A stretch of 64,000 nt of DNA from Phytophthora colocasiae (taxonomy: Eukaryota > Oomycota > Peronosporomycetes > Peronosporales > Peronosporaceae). The translations under genes and the position numbers were made by a program. The DNA is taken from the NCBI GenBank assembly GCA_018806915.1, contig JAGKQI010000090.1, positions 1,798,001-1,862,000 of the forward strand, given 5' to 3'. Below the pieces are notes generated by a model that saw only the letters and a list, made by a program, of their open reading frames with translations, searched no databases and was not told the DNA's origin. Within the stretch, counting starts at the first letter, position 1. Each line of letters begins with the position of its first letter. Below, one piece after another: positions 10,447 to 21,394 of the stretch.

Positions 10447-12599
10447 ATGAGTATCTCTGCACTCATCCCTACGAACACGCAAAAAGCGCGCACTACAGGG
10501 ATCAGTGCTTTCGAGCGTATGCTTAAAGCAGAAAATGTGTCTATGAATGTAATTCAAGCCTGTGTAGTTAGTGACAGCTCCGGCAAGAGCCTTGCGGCCA
10601 TCATGGACCGCTTTGGCTACTACCTGGCGACGTATGAAGGTAAGAAAGGTAAGTTGGCGTCTAACACAGCCATTTCATACTTTAGGAACGTTAAGCATTG
10701 GTTTTTTGATGAGCATCCTCATCTTCGGGTTCCCACCGAGTTAATCCTGCTAAAGCAAGGCAAGACTTTAGAAAAACATTGCTTGAAACGTGACAATGGG
10801 GATTTACTAACAGCTCCGCCTTGTACGAAGGCGGATTTAAGTGCGCTAATTCGCTATGTGTACAGGACGGCCTCTGTTGCTACCGACTACGAAGATGCGG
10901 CACTCGCGTGCCTTATGTGGCACTGTTTTGGGCGCTCCTCGGATCTCGGCTACATCAGCAAGCAGCACATCACAATGTCAGCAGACAACATTTTCTACGT
11001 ACGCATGCTTCGCGTAAAAACCGCTGAAGAGCAAGGCCTCACCCTCGTACCTGACCGCGACGATTTCCTCACTTGCCCCCTGCACACGCTTGCCGTCGCT
11101 CTGGTGATGCAGGAGGCGCCGTGTGCCTCGCTGCTAAGTCAGCTTCCCTCTCTCACCACCACCGCACCAACCTCGCTAGGTGCTGGAGCACCTCTGCTTG
11201 AGGTGCTGCGAGTTAGCGTCGCCGATTGCAACGACACTGCACTGGAATTGGGGGCGTCCACGTCGCTACCCAGCATCGCCACCCTGCCACCCACACTAAG
11301 TCCGCCCAGCCCCAGCTCGTCCCAAGCCACCACTGCCGCCCTACCAGCTCAGCCTCCAGCATCAAGTCCCGCAAGGTGCAGCCAAAGTCGCGGCGAGGAC
11401 GGAGTCAAGCGTACGTCAACCGCTTTTTGAAGCGGGTGGCTGAACTCGGCTGGAGCAACCAGCAACCTGACCTCGCACTCCTTTCGCCGCGGAGGAGCCC
11501 AGCACGCCAACGGAGACGAGCGCCTAGCTGCACAGTGGATCTTTGACCGGGGGTCATGGGATATGACCCGCACAAACAAAGGGTTCGCTTATGTCTTCAA
11601 CACCCCGCGCGAAGACCGAAAGGTTGCCAGAGTGCTGAGCGGCTGGAGCGCTGACGAAGTTCCGTTATCGTGGACGTTGCAGCGCTGGATCATGGTGCAC
11701 AGGAACGCATAGCGCGCTTGGAAGAGCTGCTGTTCAGTTCCTGCATCGGGCTGGCAGACGCAAAGCTAAACGTTAGTCGCAAGGTCATTGGAGTGCTGAC
11801 AGCTTACCTTATCAAGTATTTCCCGCAAGTTAAGGCGCAGGCGCCTGACACATTGTTCGTTGCGCGTATCGAGGAATGTTTGCGCGTGGCTGATATCCCG
11901 GTCGCCGACATGCTGGCTTGGTCAATGGCTATCAATTCCGCTGCTGCTGCGAGCCCTGAACAAGCACACGAAAAATCGGAGGCAAAGAGCAACTGCTGCC
12001 ACGCTGGGTGTCACCATGAGGCTGTCATTAGCGAGATTATTGAGAGCAACCGGCTCATGTCTGCGCGTCTGCTCGCGATGGAGGCGATCGTCCTGAAGAA
12101 AGCGCTACCTGTCAAGAATACTAATGAACAAGGACAAGAACAAGCGTCGTCAGAGCAAGCACCACCCCCAAAGCGAAGAAAGAAAGCTGCTACAAACCTG
12201 TCATCGCTGTGGTATGAGTGGTACACGAGGATTCCCCGTGTCTGGCATTCTAGCGACCGCCAGAAGAAGTCCGACTATCGCCTGGGCGTTGCGTACATGA
12301 AACTCTTTCTTGATGGTGGATTCGAGCTGCGCGAGGAAGCGGTAGACTTCAAAGACCGTGTCCTCGAAGTAGGAGAACGCGCTGAAACAGCCGTCCTTGC
12401 GTTCTTGAAGAAGCAGAAAATCCGGGCAAAAGGAGCAAGCAGTGTACTGCGCGAAATGCGCAAGCTTCATCGATCTGGCGCACTTGACAGTCGCATCATG
12501 GTATATCGCAGCCACCTCGCCCTGGAGAGGATCGTCGACCCAGCGCCGGCTGCTTCACAAGATGTTCTACAAGTAGTGGGACAAGAGTTAGCAGCATAA
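10447..12599 (+). pseudogene. Crypton-type tyrosine recombinase, copy B (nearly full length, frameshifted)
   Basis: First ATG at 10,447. The open part to 11,430 covers the N-terminal SAM-like DNA-binding region (AAIMDRFGYYLATYEGKKGK, SYFRNVKHWFFDEHPHL) and the first catalytic arginine (MWHCFGRSSDLGYISKQHI). After a Pro/Ser/Thr-rich stretch the frame shifts near 11,400-11,450, giving SHSFRRGGAQHAN, WDMTRTNKGFAYVFNTPRED and RKVARVLSG (the H-x-x-R and tyrosine boxes). It shifts again near 11,665 and runs 11,670-12,599 to the C-terminal domain (WYEWYTRIPRVWH, FKDRVLEVGERAE). All R-H-R-Y catalytic positions can be found, but in three frames. It is homologous to copy A, in the same orientation, about 2.4 kb away. 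Confidence 0.8.
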
Positions 12600-12627
12600 T
12601 GACTCAATACGATAATAAGCAGGTTAA

Positions 12628-12680
12628 GCCGACAGAAGGGACTCGAACCCTCAGCTCTTTACCATCAGAGCTCTGCACCT
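12628..12680 (-). other. tRNA-like A-box/B-box pair just downstream of Crypton copy B
   Basis: On the minus strand: AGCTCTGATGGTAAAGAGC (D-arm/A-box-like hairpin) runs directly into GAGGG-TTCGAGT-CCCTT (T-arm with a perfect B-box, GGTTCGAGTCC) and then CTGTCGGC. There is no anticodon arm. The second Crypton copy is therefore also followed by a tRNA-derived sequence in the opposite orientation, here 28 bp after its stop codon. Confidence 0.4.
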
Positions 12681-12782
12681 GCAGTGCCAGCGGTCTTGAG
12701 TGGCTTGCGTCTGCACCTTCAAGCCGCACGACGTCCTCCATCCACACGACATTCTCACGCGGTGATCTCCAACCGCACGGCT

Positions 12783-12955
12783 TCCTCCTCCAGCTCCTCC
12801 AGCACGGCGTCCTCCTGCAGCACGGCGTCCTCCTCCAGCACGGCGCCCTCCTCCAGCACGGCGCCCTCCTCCAGCACGGCGCCCTCCTCCAGCACGGCGT
12901 CCTCCTCCAGCACAGCATCCTTCAGCAGCTCAGCATCCTCCAGCGGCGCTTCCCG
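12783..12955. repeat. 18-bp minisatellite (CTCCTCCAGCACGGCGNC)
   Basis: About eight head-to-tail copies of an 18-bp unit of the form CTCCTCCAGCACGGCGCC with small variants. Because the unit is a multiple of three, several frames stay open and encode Ser/Thr/Ala-rich or Glu/Leu-rich repeats; I do not treat these as genes. A poly-A/poly-T inverted repeat (AAAAACCTC...GAGGTTTTT) follows at about 13,070-13,098. Confidence 0.85.
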
Positions 12956-13607
12956 TCGTCCGGCACGCCGTCGTCCAGATCGTCTGGGCATCCGCACAGG
13001 AAGCTTGCCAGCGCCACCCGTGTCTCGTTCAGTCGCTGTTTGAGAGTGGGGAGAAAACTCAGACAGGAAAAAAAAACCTCCCTCTTAGCGAGGTTTTTCC
13101 TGCTTGTCGGAAATGTCGGTGAGTCGGAACCGTCACGATATGGAACCCCGCGATAATTTGCCGCCCACAAAATATGATGACGATCACACCTTCTCTGCTC
13201 TACGTTCGGCACGCAAGCGTTCCGCCTCCGCTCTGTATTGCGAAGAAACTAAGTAGGGAACACTCGTGAATACGCTTACGCCGTCACACTGTCCCCAAAG
13301 CTTCGCTCGAGGAAATCCGTCTATATCCGTGTAGCCCTCATTCGTCTCTTGTTAGCAACACGCCAAGCGATTCCCAGCACACCAAAACGCCAGCCAAGAG
13401 TCAACGACGGCGACACGGACACCCACCAGGAAGTGGTCAACGCAAAAATCGCCTAGTAAAGCCCAGCGTAGTTATCAAACCTCAACCAGCACCCGCAAGG
13501 ATCGTGGCAGTAGAAGCACTACACAATCTCCTTGGCGCGCTGGAGACTTAGTCAGTCCACTCCCGAATGGTGAAAATGCACCACCTAATCGAAATCAAGA
13601 GCAAGAA
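12956..13607. other. Non-coding stretch between the minisatellite and the hAT relic
   Basis: No family motif in any frame. It includes GTCGGAAATGTCGGTGAGTCGGAA near 13,105-13,128, written here as overlapping GTCGGAA words, similar to words at 10,030-10,100. Confidence 0.4.
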
Positions 13608-14302
13608 ATGAACGTGATTGCACAACGTTTCCTTTACAACATGCACAAGATGCACAAGCCGCAACACTGGCGATTTATACAGCTCGTTCGCAAGGAGGAG
13701 TGTTCTGGCATTGATATGCTTAATCTTCGGCCGGGACATGCTCGGTGTGCTTTCTGCAACAAGTGTAAAGTGGAAATTACGTTTGAGAAGTCAAATACGT
13801 TCAATGTTATCAGGCACATGAAGAAATGCCATCCCAATGAGCTCAAATGAGCTGTCGCAGAGGAGAAAGACCAAAACGCAAACCGAAGTCATAAAGGGGT
13901 TCACCAAAATACTGAAGGTTTGTCAGACATTAATCCCCAAGAACCGGCCACCGCAGCAGAACAATCTCGGGCGGATTATCTCGCGTCAATTTGGCAAAAA
14001 TCGATGCGGCCATTCTCGATCGTGCATGATAAGTACTTACGAAAATATGCTCGATATCTCAATTGGTGAGTGAGAATTCCAAAGTCGTGGAAAACCCGTG
14101 AAGGTGTTGAAGTAATAGCAGCAAAACTCCGTGAGACTTTGAAGGAAAAGATCGGCACCGAATGTCTCTACTATTCCGCTTCAAGCGATATTTGGACTGC
14201 TAGAAGCAAGCTCGCGTTCATCAATTTTACTCTTCACTACTTGAACGAGATGTTCCAATGCCAAGTTAGGTACCTTGAGTAAAACTTTTATCAAATCATA
14301 TT

Positions 14303-15046
14303 AGTGGTTCTCACGGTTAGCAAGTTTGCAGTTTGCAGGTTTGCTGCTGTAACCAATCAGAGAGATCCTACAACTTCCAAACCGTGAGCAACATCTGCAG
14401 TTTTCCTTTGCTGCAAGATAAGTTTTCTACCAATGATAATTAAGCGGTGTAGGGTATCGGAGAGAGAGTTTTAGTCCATAAGAATCAACAGCATGGCAAG
14501 GCAGGGGACAAGAGCTCATTCGGAGATTTCAGACGCTGTATGCTACCTTAGAAGACTCGAGTGACGAAGAAGACTCTGAGGAAAAGATCGAAGAACCAGC
14601 TTTTGTCTCTCAACTATGCAGTACTCGGTATCTTTTTCGTGACACAGTTTTAAGGCCTCAAAATGGTATGCTGCTAGACTTTTTCGTAGGTATGCGTGCG
14701 CGTCGAGACCTCCGAAATACACACGAGCGCTCCCATGAACGTTCCTTGATACCGGTGGGGTAGGCTTTGAGGTGATCTGCAAGGTAGCCGATCAGCAGCA
14801 GCATCTCATCAGTTCTCCATCGCTTGTTTGGCATGGTTGCCGTCTGTCAGAGCGTAAAAAGCCAGCTGGCAACTGATGGAGGGTAGGAAACGGTATTTTA
14901 ACCAACGGATGACAAACTGCAGGCAGGCAAACCACCGTGCGTTCTCCGACGAGTAGGGTAGCTTGCCTACAGCCGACTTCTGCAGGTTTGATTTGATTGG
15001 ATAGTTTTACCTGCAGCCATCAAACCTGCTAACCGTGAGAACCACT
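14303..15046. mobile_element. 744-bp terminal-inverted-repeat element inserted in the hAT relic
   Basis: Left end AGTGGTTCTCACGGTTAGCA(A)GTTTG and right end its inverse CAAAC(C)TGCTAACCGTGAGAACCACT, 25 of 26 bp matching. It is flanked by ATT on both sides, a 3-bp target duplication; a TA duplication with ends one base in is also possible. Removing it rejoins the hAT reading frame exactly (NHI|VEALEHIM). The 3-bp duplication and the internal SANT-like frame suggest a PIF/Harbinger-derived non-autonomous element. Confidence 0.8.
14658..14834 (-). CDS. Short Myb/SANT-like ORF inside the inverted-repeat element
   Basis: A 58-residue frame beginning MPNKRWRTDEMLLLIGYLAD, with tryptophan and acidic spacing like the first helix of a Myb/SANT DNA-binding domain, followed by a basic tail. 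PIF/Harbinger elements carry a Myb/SANT-like protein as a second gene, so this is probably a truncated leftover of that gene. Only part of the domain is present; function is doubtful. Confidence 0.4.
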   Translation of the reverse strand: MPNKRWRTDEMLLLIGYLADHLKAYPTGIKERSWERSCVFRRSRRARIPTKKSSSIPF

Positions 15047-16472
15047 ATTGTAGAGGCACTGGAGCATATCATGACTGAATGGGAGCTTCCACTGGAAAAA
15101 AATGTGTCGGGATGGTGCTACTAATGGGGTCAAGGCTTGTGAATTACTGCAAGTCGATTCCATGTCATGTTTAGCGCGCTGCTTACGCCTCATTATCGGA
15201 TCGGGCATCGTTAAAAAGAAAGCCGGCAAGTCTTCCAGGGAATTAATGACTGCTGGGAGAACGGATGCAGATTTTGATGTTGTTATTGAGCAGGAAGTCT
15301 GCTAAGGAATTGACGCGTTCATTACTGATATTTGTGAATCAGCTCGCACGGACTTGGAAACACTACGTGGCGTTGTCGAAAAGTTTTGCAAAATGGCAAT
15401 GTTCCTTAGTCGCTCTGTAAAGGGCTGACTGTTTAAAACCCCTTCAAACCAAAGAGCTTCTTCCTAAGACAGACTGTGCAACACGTTGGAATAGTACTTA
15501 TGCCATCTTGCTACGAATGCTAGAGCTAAAGGGTACACTAGACAGTTTTTTTATCACGTTGTCAGAACTGGAGAGTTTTCGGGATCAGTGGAGGAATCAA
15601 ATGCTGAGCATTGGCTGACGATCCGTTGTTTGGTTTATTGCTTGAACCTTTCGTCAAAGCATCGGACGACTTAGGTGGTAAGAAGTATCCTAGCTACACT
15701 TGTCATCGCTGTCCCCGTACTTCGCTCTATTGAGAGAAAACCGAACGACGCTGAAATGTTCGAAGTGGCAATTAGGAGAGTCGACAGCGAAGAATATGCT
15801 TCAAGGAGGGCTCTCATGCAGTCAGTTCGGAAGGATTACGTGGATTTTTCTGACCGGTTTCACTGCAACCTACCTAATGAATTGCTATGAATATCAGTAC
15901 TAGACCATCGCTCTGCAGAACCGAAGGACTTAAGCCTTGACGAGGCTAATTTTGCCATTTCTCCGTTCAAATCCGCTGAGGAAGGATATTGCAAATAATA
16001 ATATCAATTCTAAGAAACACATGGTGATGGAAACGGAGGTTGAAGCATTGACGACTTCGTCGAATCAAAACTTGGCACGAATGATGGACGTGTTCAGTGG
16101 AGGAACAGTTGAATATCATGAGGAGGAGATAACAGTAGATGATGAAGAGATTCTTGTTGAATGTGAGTCTCAAGTTAGGCGATATTTGAACGGTGCTCAC
16201 GGCACTCGAGTGACTACGGATGCTCTACTTTGGTGAGCAGAACGAAGGACCAAGTACCCAATCATAACTGCCCTCGCTCGAAAGTGGTTAGGCTGTATCG
16301 CCACACCAGTGCCATCCGAACGAGCTTTTTCGAAGAGCGGGGACGTTGTTACGACTAAGCGGTGTTCGCTACCAGCAGACATCATTCGTGATACACTGTT
16401 TGTGAGTGAAAACTACGAGGAGGAGAGTGAATGTGACACTAGCGACGGAAGTGACAAAGATGTTGGGGGCTG

Positions 16473-19092
16473 AGCGTCTCTCGACTTTGTAAAGAATGAC
16501 CACGTTGATTTGAATAATGAAAATATACGAGCTCAAAAAATGTAAAACAAAAATCTGTGCTGTACTGTTAAGTCTTCCCAATTCCGTGGGTGCCAATGAC
16601 ATAGCCAAAGTTGAAGTAGTCATTAGACAAGTAGCCAACAAAATCGATTCTATGGAAGTGTTCCCCACGAGAAGGCGAGAGCTAAAAAAAAGTGGCAAGC
16701 ATGTACTCCAGCTCATGCATCATATAATGCCCCCTTGAAACCCTCCTTCAGAACGCCACGTAAAACTGGCGTTTATACGAACGGGAAAATCACAGTTCTG
16801 AAATCCTTGTGCTTAATACTGCAAGTGCGATGGACACATAGTTGTTAGTCTTGGTTCGGATCGCTTTGAAATTTGCCAGCGAAGGCATGTTATAGCTATG
16901 ACAACTTACCGAAACTTCACCAGGCTGAAAAGAACTGAGTGAACTAGTTCCATGTTATAAAGTTACAATAATCGAGTCAGACAACAAATCAGTAAGTCAA
17001 GATTTTATCTAACAACTCATCGCATCGGCTCTATCCATATCAACGGTCACTTTATGCTTCTCAACTCGCTCGCTCACGTAAATGGATGAATTAATTGGCG
17101 GCGAATCGATATGTAATCGCTCTACCAGCACGATAAGCTCTGAGAACAACATTCACTATAGGAATTGACCGCATCCTGCAATGTAGAGACTCTACTACGT
17201 GCCAGCCACGCTCTTCGCGAATCTGGAAACCTACAAACGCGCCGTATGGATACACATGCACTAGCCGGACGGCTAGTCGCATGCGTACAACACCGCAGCG
17301 CGCACCGTCTTGACCAGGTCGTGTGTGTACTCGCTGAGCTGCTCGCGCTGGAAGTGGATGAGCAGTGGCTACTAGGATAATGAGAGGACAATTTACGGTA
17401 TTTAAACCAATGATAAATATGTGTTTTTTAGACCATCGAAGCAGATTGATCGTTACGCCATCGCAATCACTTCGTTAAAAGTCGTTTGGATAACAGTGAA
17501 CGTTGAAACCACTCAGCATTTAGTGTTAGGGGATGAATAGTGTTAGTTTTTACATATGGTTATTAACACTAATTTGTGTGGGCTCTGAAAGGCAAGAAAA
17601 ATATTTAAGGTAGGACGGCAGAGAAAAGCTCAGACCAATGCATGTGCAGCTCAAACACTTCCTACTATTCTCCAAGAGCACTCGCCATCCACCACCTTTG
17701 TAATGCCTTCTACTCACGACACGAATTATCCTGCCGTACCAAGCACACGTCCGTTGATATCCCATGCACCACCTACCGTTTCTACTCCGCAAGTGCGTTC
17801 GTCAAAACGACCGGTTACACTTTTTTGGGATCAGTTCCTGGATTGAACTGGATCTGGTTCAATAGCCAAATAGTCCGAAATGCAATTTGACTGTATACAA
17901 TTTTAAAAACTCTGATCAAGATCTGTAGTTTCGGATCAATGAAATAGCGTACTCATCAGCGCTTGTCGTCTTTCTACTGCCCTTTACAACCCAGCTGCGC
18001 GCTGCGCGCGATCCCAGCCACCCCTTGCGGCTCGCTACGCTCGCGAGTGCAGACCCTAAGCCCGCTCCGGCTTCGCCTTCGCTTGATCTGTCGGCAGCGC
18101 TGGGGTTTAAGCCCGCGTGCTCCGCACACGGAGCATTAAACCGCCAGCCAGAGTTCTCCACCGCGCTTGTTCTCGACATTGTGCGCTAGAAACACCGCAA
18201 AAGTACGGTCGGAATTTAGACTCTTGCTTCACGTATTTTGGGACTATAGTACAACTTTTTTTTGAGCAGGTGCTCTGATCAGAAACTATACCGCTTATAT
18301 TCTGATCCCTGATCCAATTCCAGTTGCAATCTGATCCCATATGAATTCTACCACAACGACCATATGCGGCGATGAATCGTAGACGACTGGCTCAACAGCA
18401 ACGCGACTGCGCGTGGAAACGCTGGCCCACACGAACTTAGTGCGCCCGGAACTGGTGAAGATGACAAAGTTGAAGTATCAAACACTTCAGGAAAACGCAA
18501 ACGACAGGTCCGACACGCCGTGACAAAGAAAGAGTGATTGTTAATTGCTGAGAATGAAAAAAGCTTTCTTTTCATCAGACTTGGAATAACCGCGAAGGAT
18601 GTTTAGTACCTTGTGCTGACCCAACCAATCGCATGTCGGTTCAGGCTTTGCAGTCAGGAACAAGAAAGTACGTCATGCTTTCACCAACGCAGGCTCAGAC
18701 GCAAACCCAGTCCGGAGAGCGGTTAGAGGCTATTGTTCAAGAATTCCTTCAACGCAGGCTTATTTTTATCATCACTAACACTATTTGTTTGTACCACAGA
18801 TAGTAACAGATACTACAGATCAAGGCACAAGAAGCGGTGGGCATCGATTGACGGCTTCCAGACGATATATGACGAGACCTGTGAAGGAGAGCGACGCGGC
18901 GAGCGCCAGTTTCGGGGCACAGAGAGCCTCATATTTCCTGACGTTTGCGGAAAAGGTACACTGGTACACCGTACCCACTTGTGGGTACAATATCAGTCTA
19001 GCAATACCGACTTCCATTGTTTATTGCTGACAGCGATGTCGATCTGTAAGAATGTATAAAAAAGACGTAACAAATGCAATGTTTGTTCAACG
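16473..19092. other. 2.6-kb region without a supported gene
   Basis: Open frames are short and motif-free. Near 17,827-17,857 and 18,308-18,338 lie sequences starting GGGATCAG that are inverted relative to each other (about 21 of 31 bases match), with a GC-rich hairpin cluster between them. Together these might be an old ~510-bp inverted-repeat element. The rest is AT-rich and featureless. Confidence 0.4.
17990..18150. repeat. Cluster of short GC-rich hairpins
   Basis: Successive palindromic words: GCGCGCTGCGCGC-like, GGCTCGCTACGCTCGCGAG, CGCTCCGGCTTCGCC and GTGCTCCGCACACGGAGCA. They are embedded in otherwise AT-rich DNA, so base composition changes sharply at both sides. Confidence 0.6.
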
Positions 19093-19209
19093 TCATGCTT
19101 CATTGAGAATACTATCGCAATTCTCACAACTGTCGAAGTCTCTATCGTCATCTACCTGTCCTACAGAGCGATCAATAAGATTTAGGCGCGCCAGTTCGTT
19201 CACTAATTC
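19093..19209 (-). pseudogene. C-terminal piece of a pogo-type transposase, cut off by the gypsy insertion
   Basis: Minus-strand reading across the gypsy target duplication continues the frame from 27,293 onward: ...DLVASE|LVNELARLNLIDRSVGQ and ends at a stop at 19,093 after CENCDSILNEA. The two halves share one frame once the retroelement and one copy of AATTC are removed. Confidence 0.65.
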
Positions 19210-19524
19210 TGTAACGGGGTTACATTGAAGAGTGACTTTAGTCACTCTTCCGAAGTGGATACATTTGGTGTGTCACACATCATGGTGACACGTGGCAGGT
19301 GGCTCCGCAGCCACCTATCACCTTCTATATAGGTTACACTATAGATATCTTTTAGTTTGTATTGCAGGCCAAGCTAACAAGTATCTATATTATATTCAGT
19401 CTTAAATCTACCTAATCTTTAGTTAGTCTCCCTAAGTCTTTGGGGACCGAGTGAACTGCCGTTCACTAGGAGTTTGTATACTCCAAACCTTCCTCTGTGT
19501 GAAGTGCTGTGTGACCCCGTCACA
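19210..19524 (+). repeat. Gypsy 5' LTR
   Basis: 315 bp. The upstream part holds successive hairpins: GAAGAGTGAC-TTTA-GTCACTCTTC (19,227-19,250), a GTGTGTCACAC/GGTGACAC pair, and AGGTGGCT-CCGC-AGCCACCT (19,297-19,316). TATATAGG near 19,325 could be a TATA-like element. Confidence 0.93.
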
Positions 19525-19608
19525 CTTAGTAGCACTTGTAGTCAATCCTACGCATACGCGGGTAGATTGATTACCTGAATCCTCTGTGGCCAGAAGTAGT
19601 TGGCCACC

Positions 19609-20610
19609 ATGGATAGAAGTGAGTTTTCTCACTTGACCGACTCTCAGTTTGAGTCGGTCCGGAAGATGGCGGGCATCTTTGGGATGGATGCCTTCCGAAG
19701 CTTGGCGGCGGCGACGCCGGCCGAGCAGGTCGAACGCGTGGCGGCGTTCGACATGTACGAACGTGGGCTCATTGAGCACGTTCGAGGAACCTTTGAGGCT
19801 CCTGTGGTTGAACCGAGGCCGGTTCAGCCCAAGCCTCTAAGACTCAAGGTTCTTTCCTATGAAAGGAAAGAAGGTGAAAACCTTCACTTCTGGATCCGAG
19901 AAGTTGAGCTCGCCATGGAGGCGGCTCTCATCTCGGTGGAGCGACTTCGGGTCGCTTTCGCGCTGTCTAACCTCGGGGGTCGAGCGAAGACATGGGCGTA
20001 CACGCGCGAAGCGACGTCGCCTGGATGTTTTACATCCTGGGCCCAGCTGTGCGAACAGCTTCGGGCCGCATTCCTCCCGGCGAACTATGAGTATCGCCAG
20101 CGGTCACGCTTCCTAGCCTGCAAGCAAGGGAAACGTGACCTGCACGAGTACATCCAAGAGATGCGCGTTCTCGCGGCATCTCTGGTAGGGAACCCCCTAC
20201 CTGAACACATCCAAGTAACTGTGTTCATGGACGGCTTAAGAGTAAGCCCGGCCCGCACGCAACTGTTCCGCGTGCAGGTCAACACGATGGAGGAGGCGAT
20301 TCAAGTCGCGCTCCAGGAGGAGTACAGCCATACCCAGGCTCAGACCCCTGCCTCTGCGTGGCAAGGTCACAGCGGGCCGACGACGGCGTCGGCCAGTGCT
20401 CCTGGGAATGGAGCAGGCTCGGGACCAGCCCCTATGGACTTGGGGCTCGCCGAGCAGAAACGCATCCGCTGTTTCGAGTGCGGGCGTTTCGGACACTTCG
20501 CACGTGTCTGCCCCTCTGGGGGCAATGGAAGAGGTCTTCCAAGCCTCAAGGCTCTAAGGGCCGCTGGAAGAAGCCGGCGCCCAGAGTCAGGGAACTCCGG
20601 GGACCAGTAG
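19609..20610 (+). CDS. gag: Gypsy Gag polyprotein
   Basis: 333 residues from the ATG at 19,609, which sits in GCCACCATGG; a longer frame would need a TTG start at 19,600. The retrotransposon-gag core (LSNLGGRAKTWAYTREA, FTSWAQLCEQLRAAFLPANY, QGKRDLHEYIQEMRVLAASL) is followed by a zinc knuckle CFECGRFGHFARVC (CX2CX4HX4C) near residues 290-304. Gag forms the virus-like particle and binds the RNA genome. This is the only long uninterrupted gene of the element. Confidence 0.9.
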   Translation: MDRSEFSHLTDSQFESVRKMAGIFGMDAFRSLAAATPAEQVERVAAFDMYERGLIEHVRGTFEAPVVEPRPVQPKPLRLKVLSYERKEGENLHFWIREVELAMEAALISVERLRVAFALSNLGGRAKTWAYTREATSPGCFTSWAQLCEQLRAAFLPANYEYRQRSRFLACKQGKRDLHEYIQEMRVLAASLVGNPLPEHIQVTVFMDGLRVSPARTQLFRVQVNTMEEAIQVALQEEYSHTQAQTPASAWQGHSGPTTASASAPGNGAGSGPAPMDLGLAEQKRIRCFECGRFGHFARVCPSGGNGRGLPSLKALRAAGRSRRPESGNSGDQ

Positions 20611-20696
20611 GGGCGGGGCGCCCTACTGGGAAACACTAAGTCCCCATGCGGGTGGTGCGGGAGGCACACGCAGTGGAGACTTAGCCCCAGAGAGTC

Positions 20697-21064
20697 TTGG
20701 GACTCTCAAAGCGGAGAAGGGCAGCGGTGGGCTGCTGGTGGTACGCGAGTGTACGGGGTTTAACAACCTTTAGAGTCTTGATAGACTCTGGGGCGAGCAA
20801 GAACTTTGCTCGCCGACAAACTGTCGCAAGGAATCGCGGCAAGTTTGACGACGCTCTACGTGAGAGCGAGGGAAGTGGGCTAGTCGCCGTACGACTAGCC
20901 GATGGTACGGTGGTGGAAGTACCAAAGGTCCAGGTGGACCTGGCTGGGAAGTTTGAGGACTTCGACAGCGTGGAGTCGTTCATTGTCCTCGAGATGGACA
21001 AGTGCGACTTGATCCTAGGGATGCCGTGGCTTGAAGCACGAGCCCTGGATCGATTGGCGCGGCA
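20697..21064 (+). pseudogene. Gypsy aspartic protease region (frameshifted)
   Basis: Contains the retropepsin active site LIDSGAS and the later hydrophobic LILGMPWLE. There is no ATG start. The preceding segment GGLLVVRECTGFNN lies in another frame, and the continuation HEPWIDWRGKAIGASRPAVS after GMPWLE is in a third, so at least two single-base shifts flank it. Confidence 0.75.
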
Positions 21065-21394
21065 AAGCCATTGGGGCTAGCCGGCCTGCAGTCTCTGACA
21101 GAGCTTTGGTGAGTCATGTTCCCACCTCTGTCAGGACTAAGGGCGTTCGCTGGAACCGCCAGGACGCGGCAGCGTCCGAGGAGTATTTGGGGGCTGGTGT
21201 AGTCGGTGCTACATCGCCCCACACGAGAAGTGATCGTGGGCCATGGATGGCCGGGGCAACGGGCGGAGGCCCTTGCCCTACGTGTGGAGTCTGCAACGAT
21301 AGCGGGGCCCCACGCACGAAGTCGCAGCGACGTACAGGCTGCGACTGTGGTAGTGCCGGAGCACTAACCAGGTGGGTAACTTAGGTCCACAAGC

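Larger units (their letters stand above)
13608..16472 (+). pseudogene. hAT-family transposase relic
   Basis: Pieces lie in order across several frames. A BED-type zinc finger is at 13,608-13,850 (CAFCNKCKVEITF, then RHMKKCHPNE). Next are a PFSIVHDKYLRKYARYLNW segment near 14,010-14,075, and SDIWTARSKLAFINFTLHYLN at 14,160-14,250. After an inserted element come EALEHIMTEWELPLEKNVS and DGATNGVKACELLQVDSMSC (15,050-15,170). The C-terminal hAT dimerisation domain is YPIITALARKWLGCIATPVP, SERAFSKSGDVVTTKR, at 16,250-16,400. Multiple stops and frameshifts and an internal insertion show it is dead. I could not define its terminal inverted repeats or 8-bp target duplication. Confidence 0.75.

Noticed and set aside
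12604..13043. Ser/Thr-rich, Cys/Trp/Arg-rich and Glu/Leu-rich frames
   Set aside because: All arise from the 18-bp minisatellite; none has a start or domain outside the repeats.
18733..19059. Plus-strand frames next to the pogo relic
   Set aside because: No start context, domain or conservation signal; composition like surrounding non-coding DNA.
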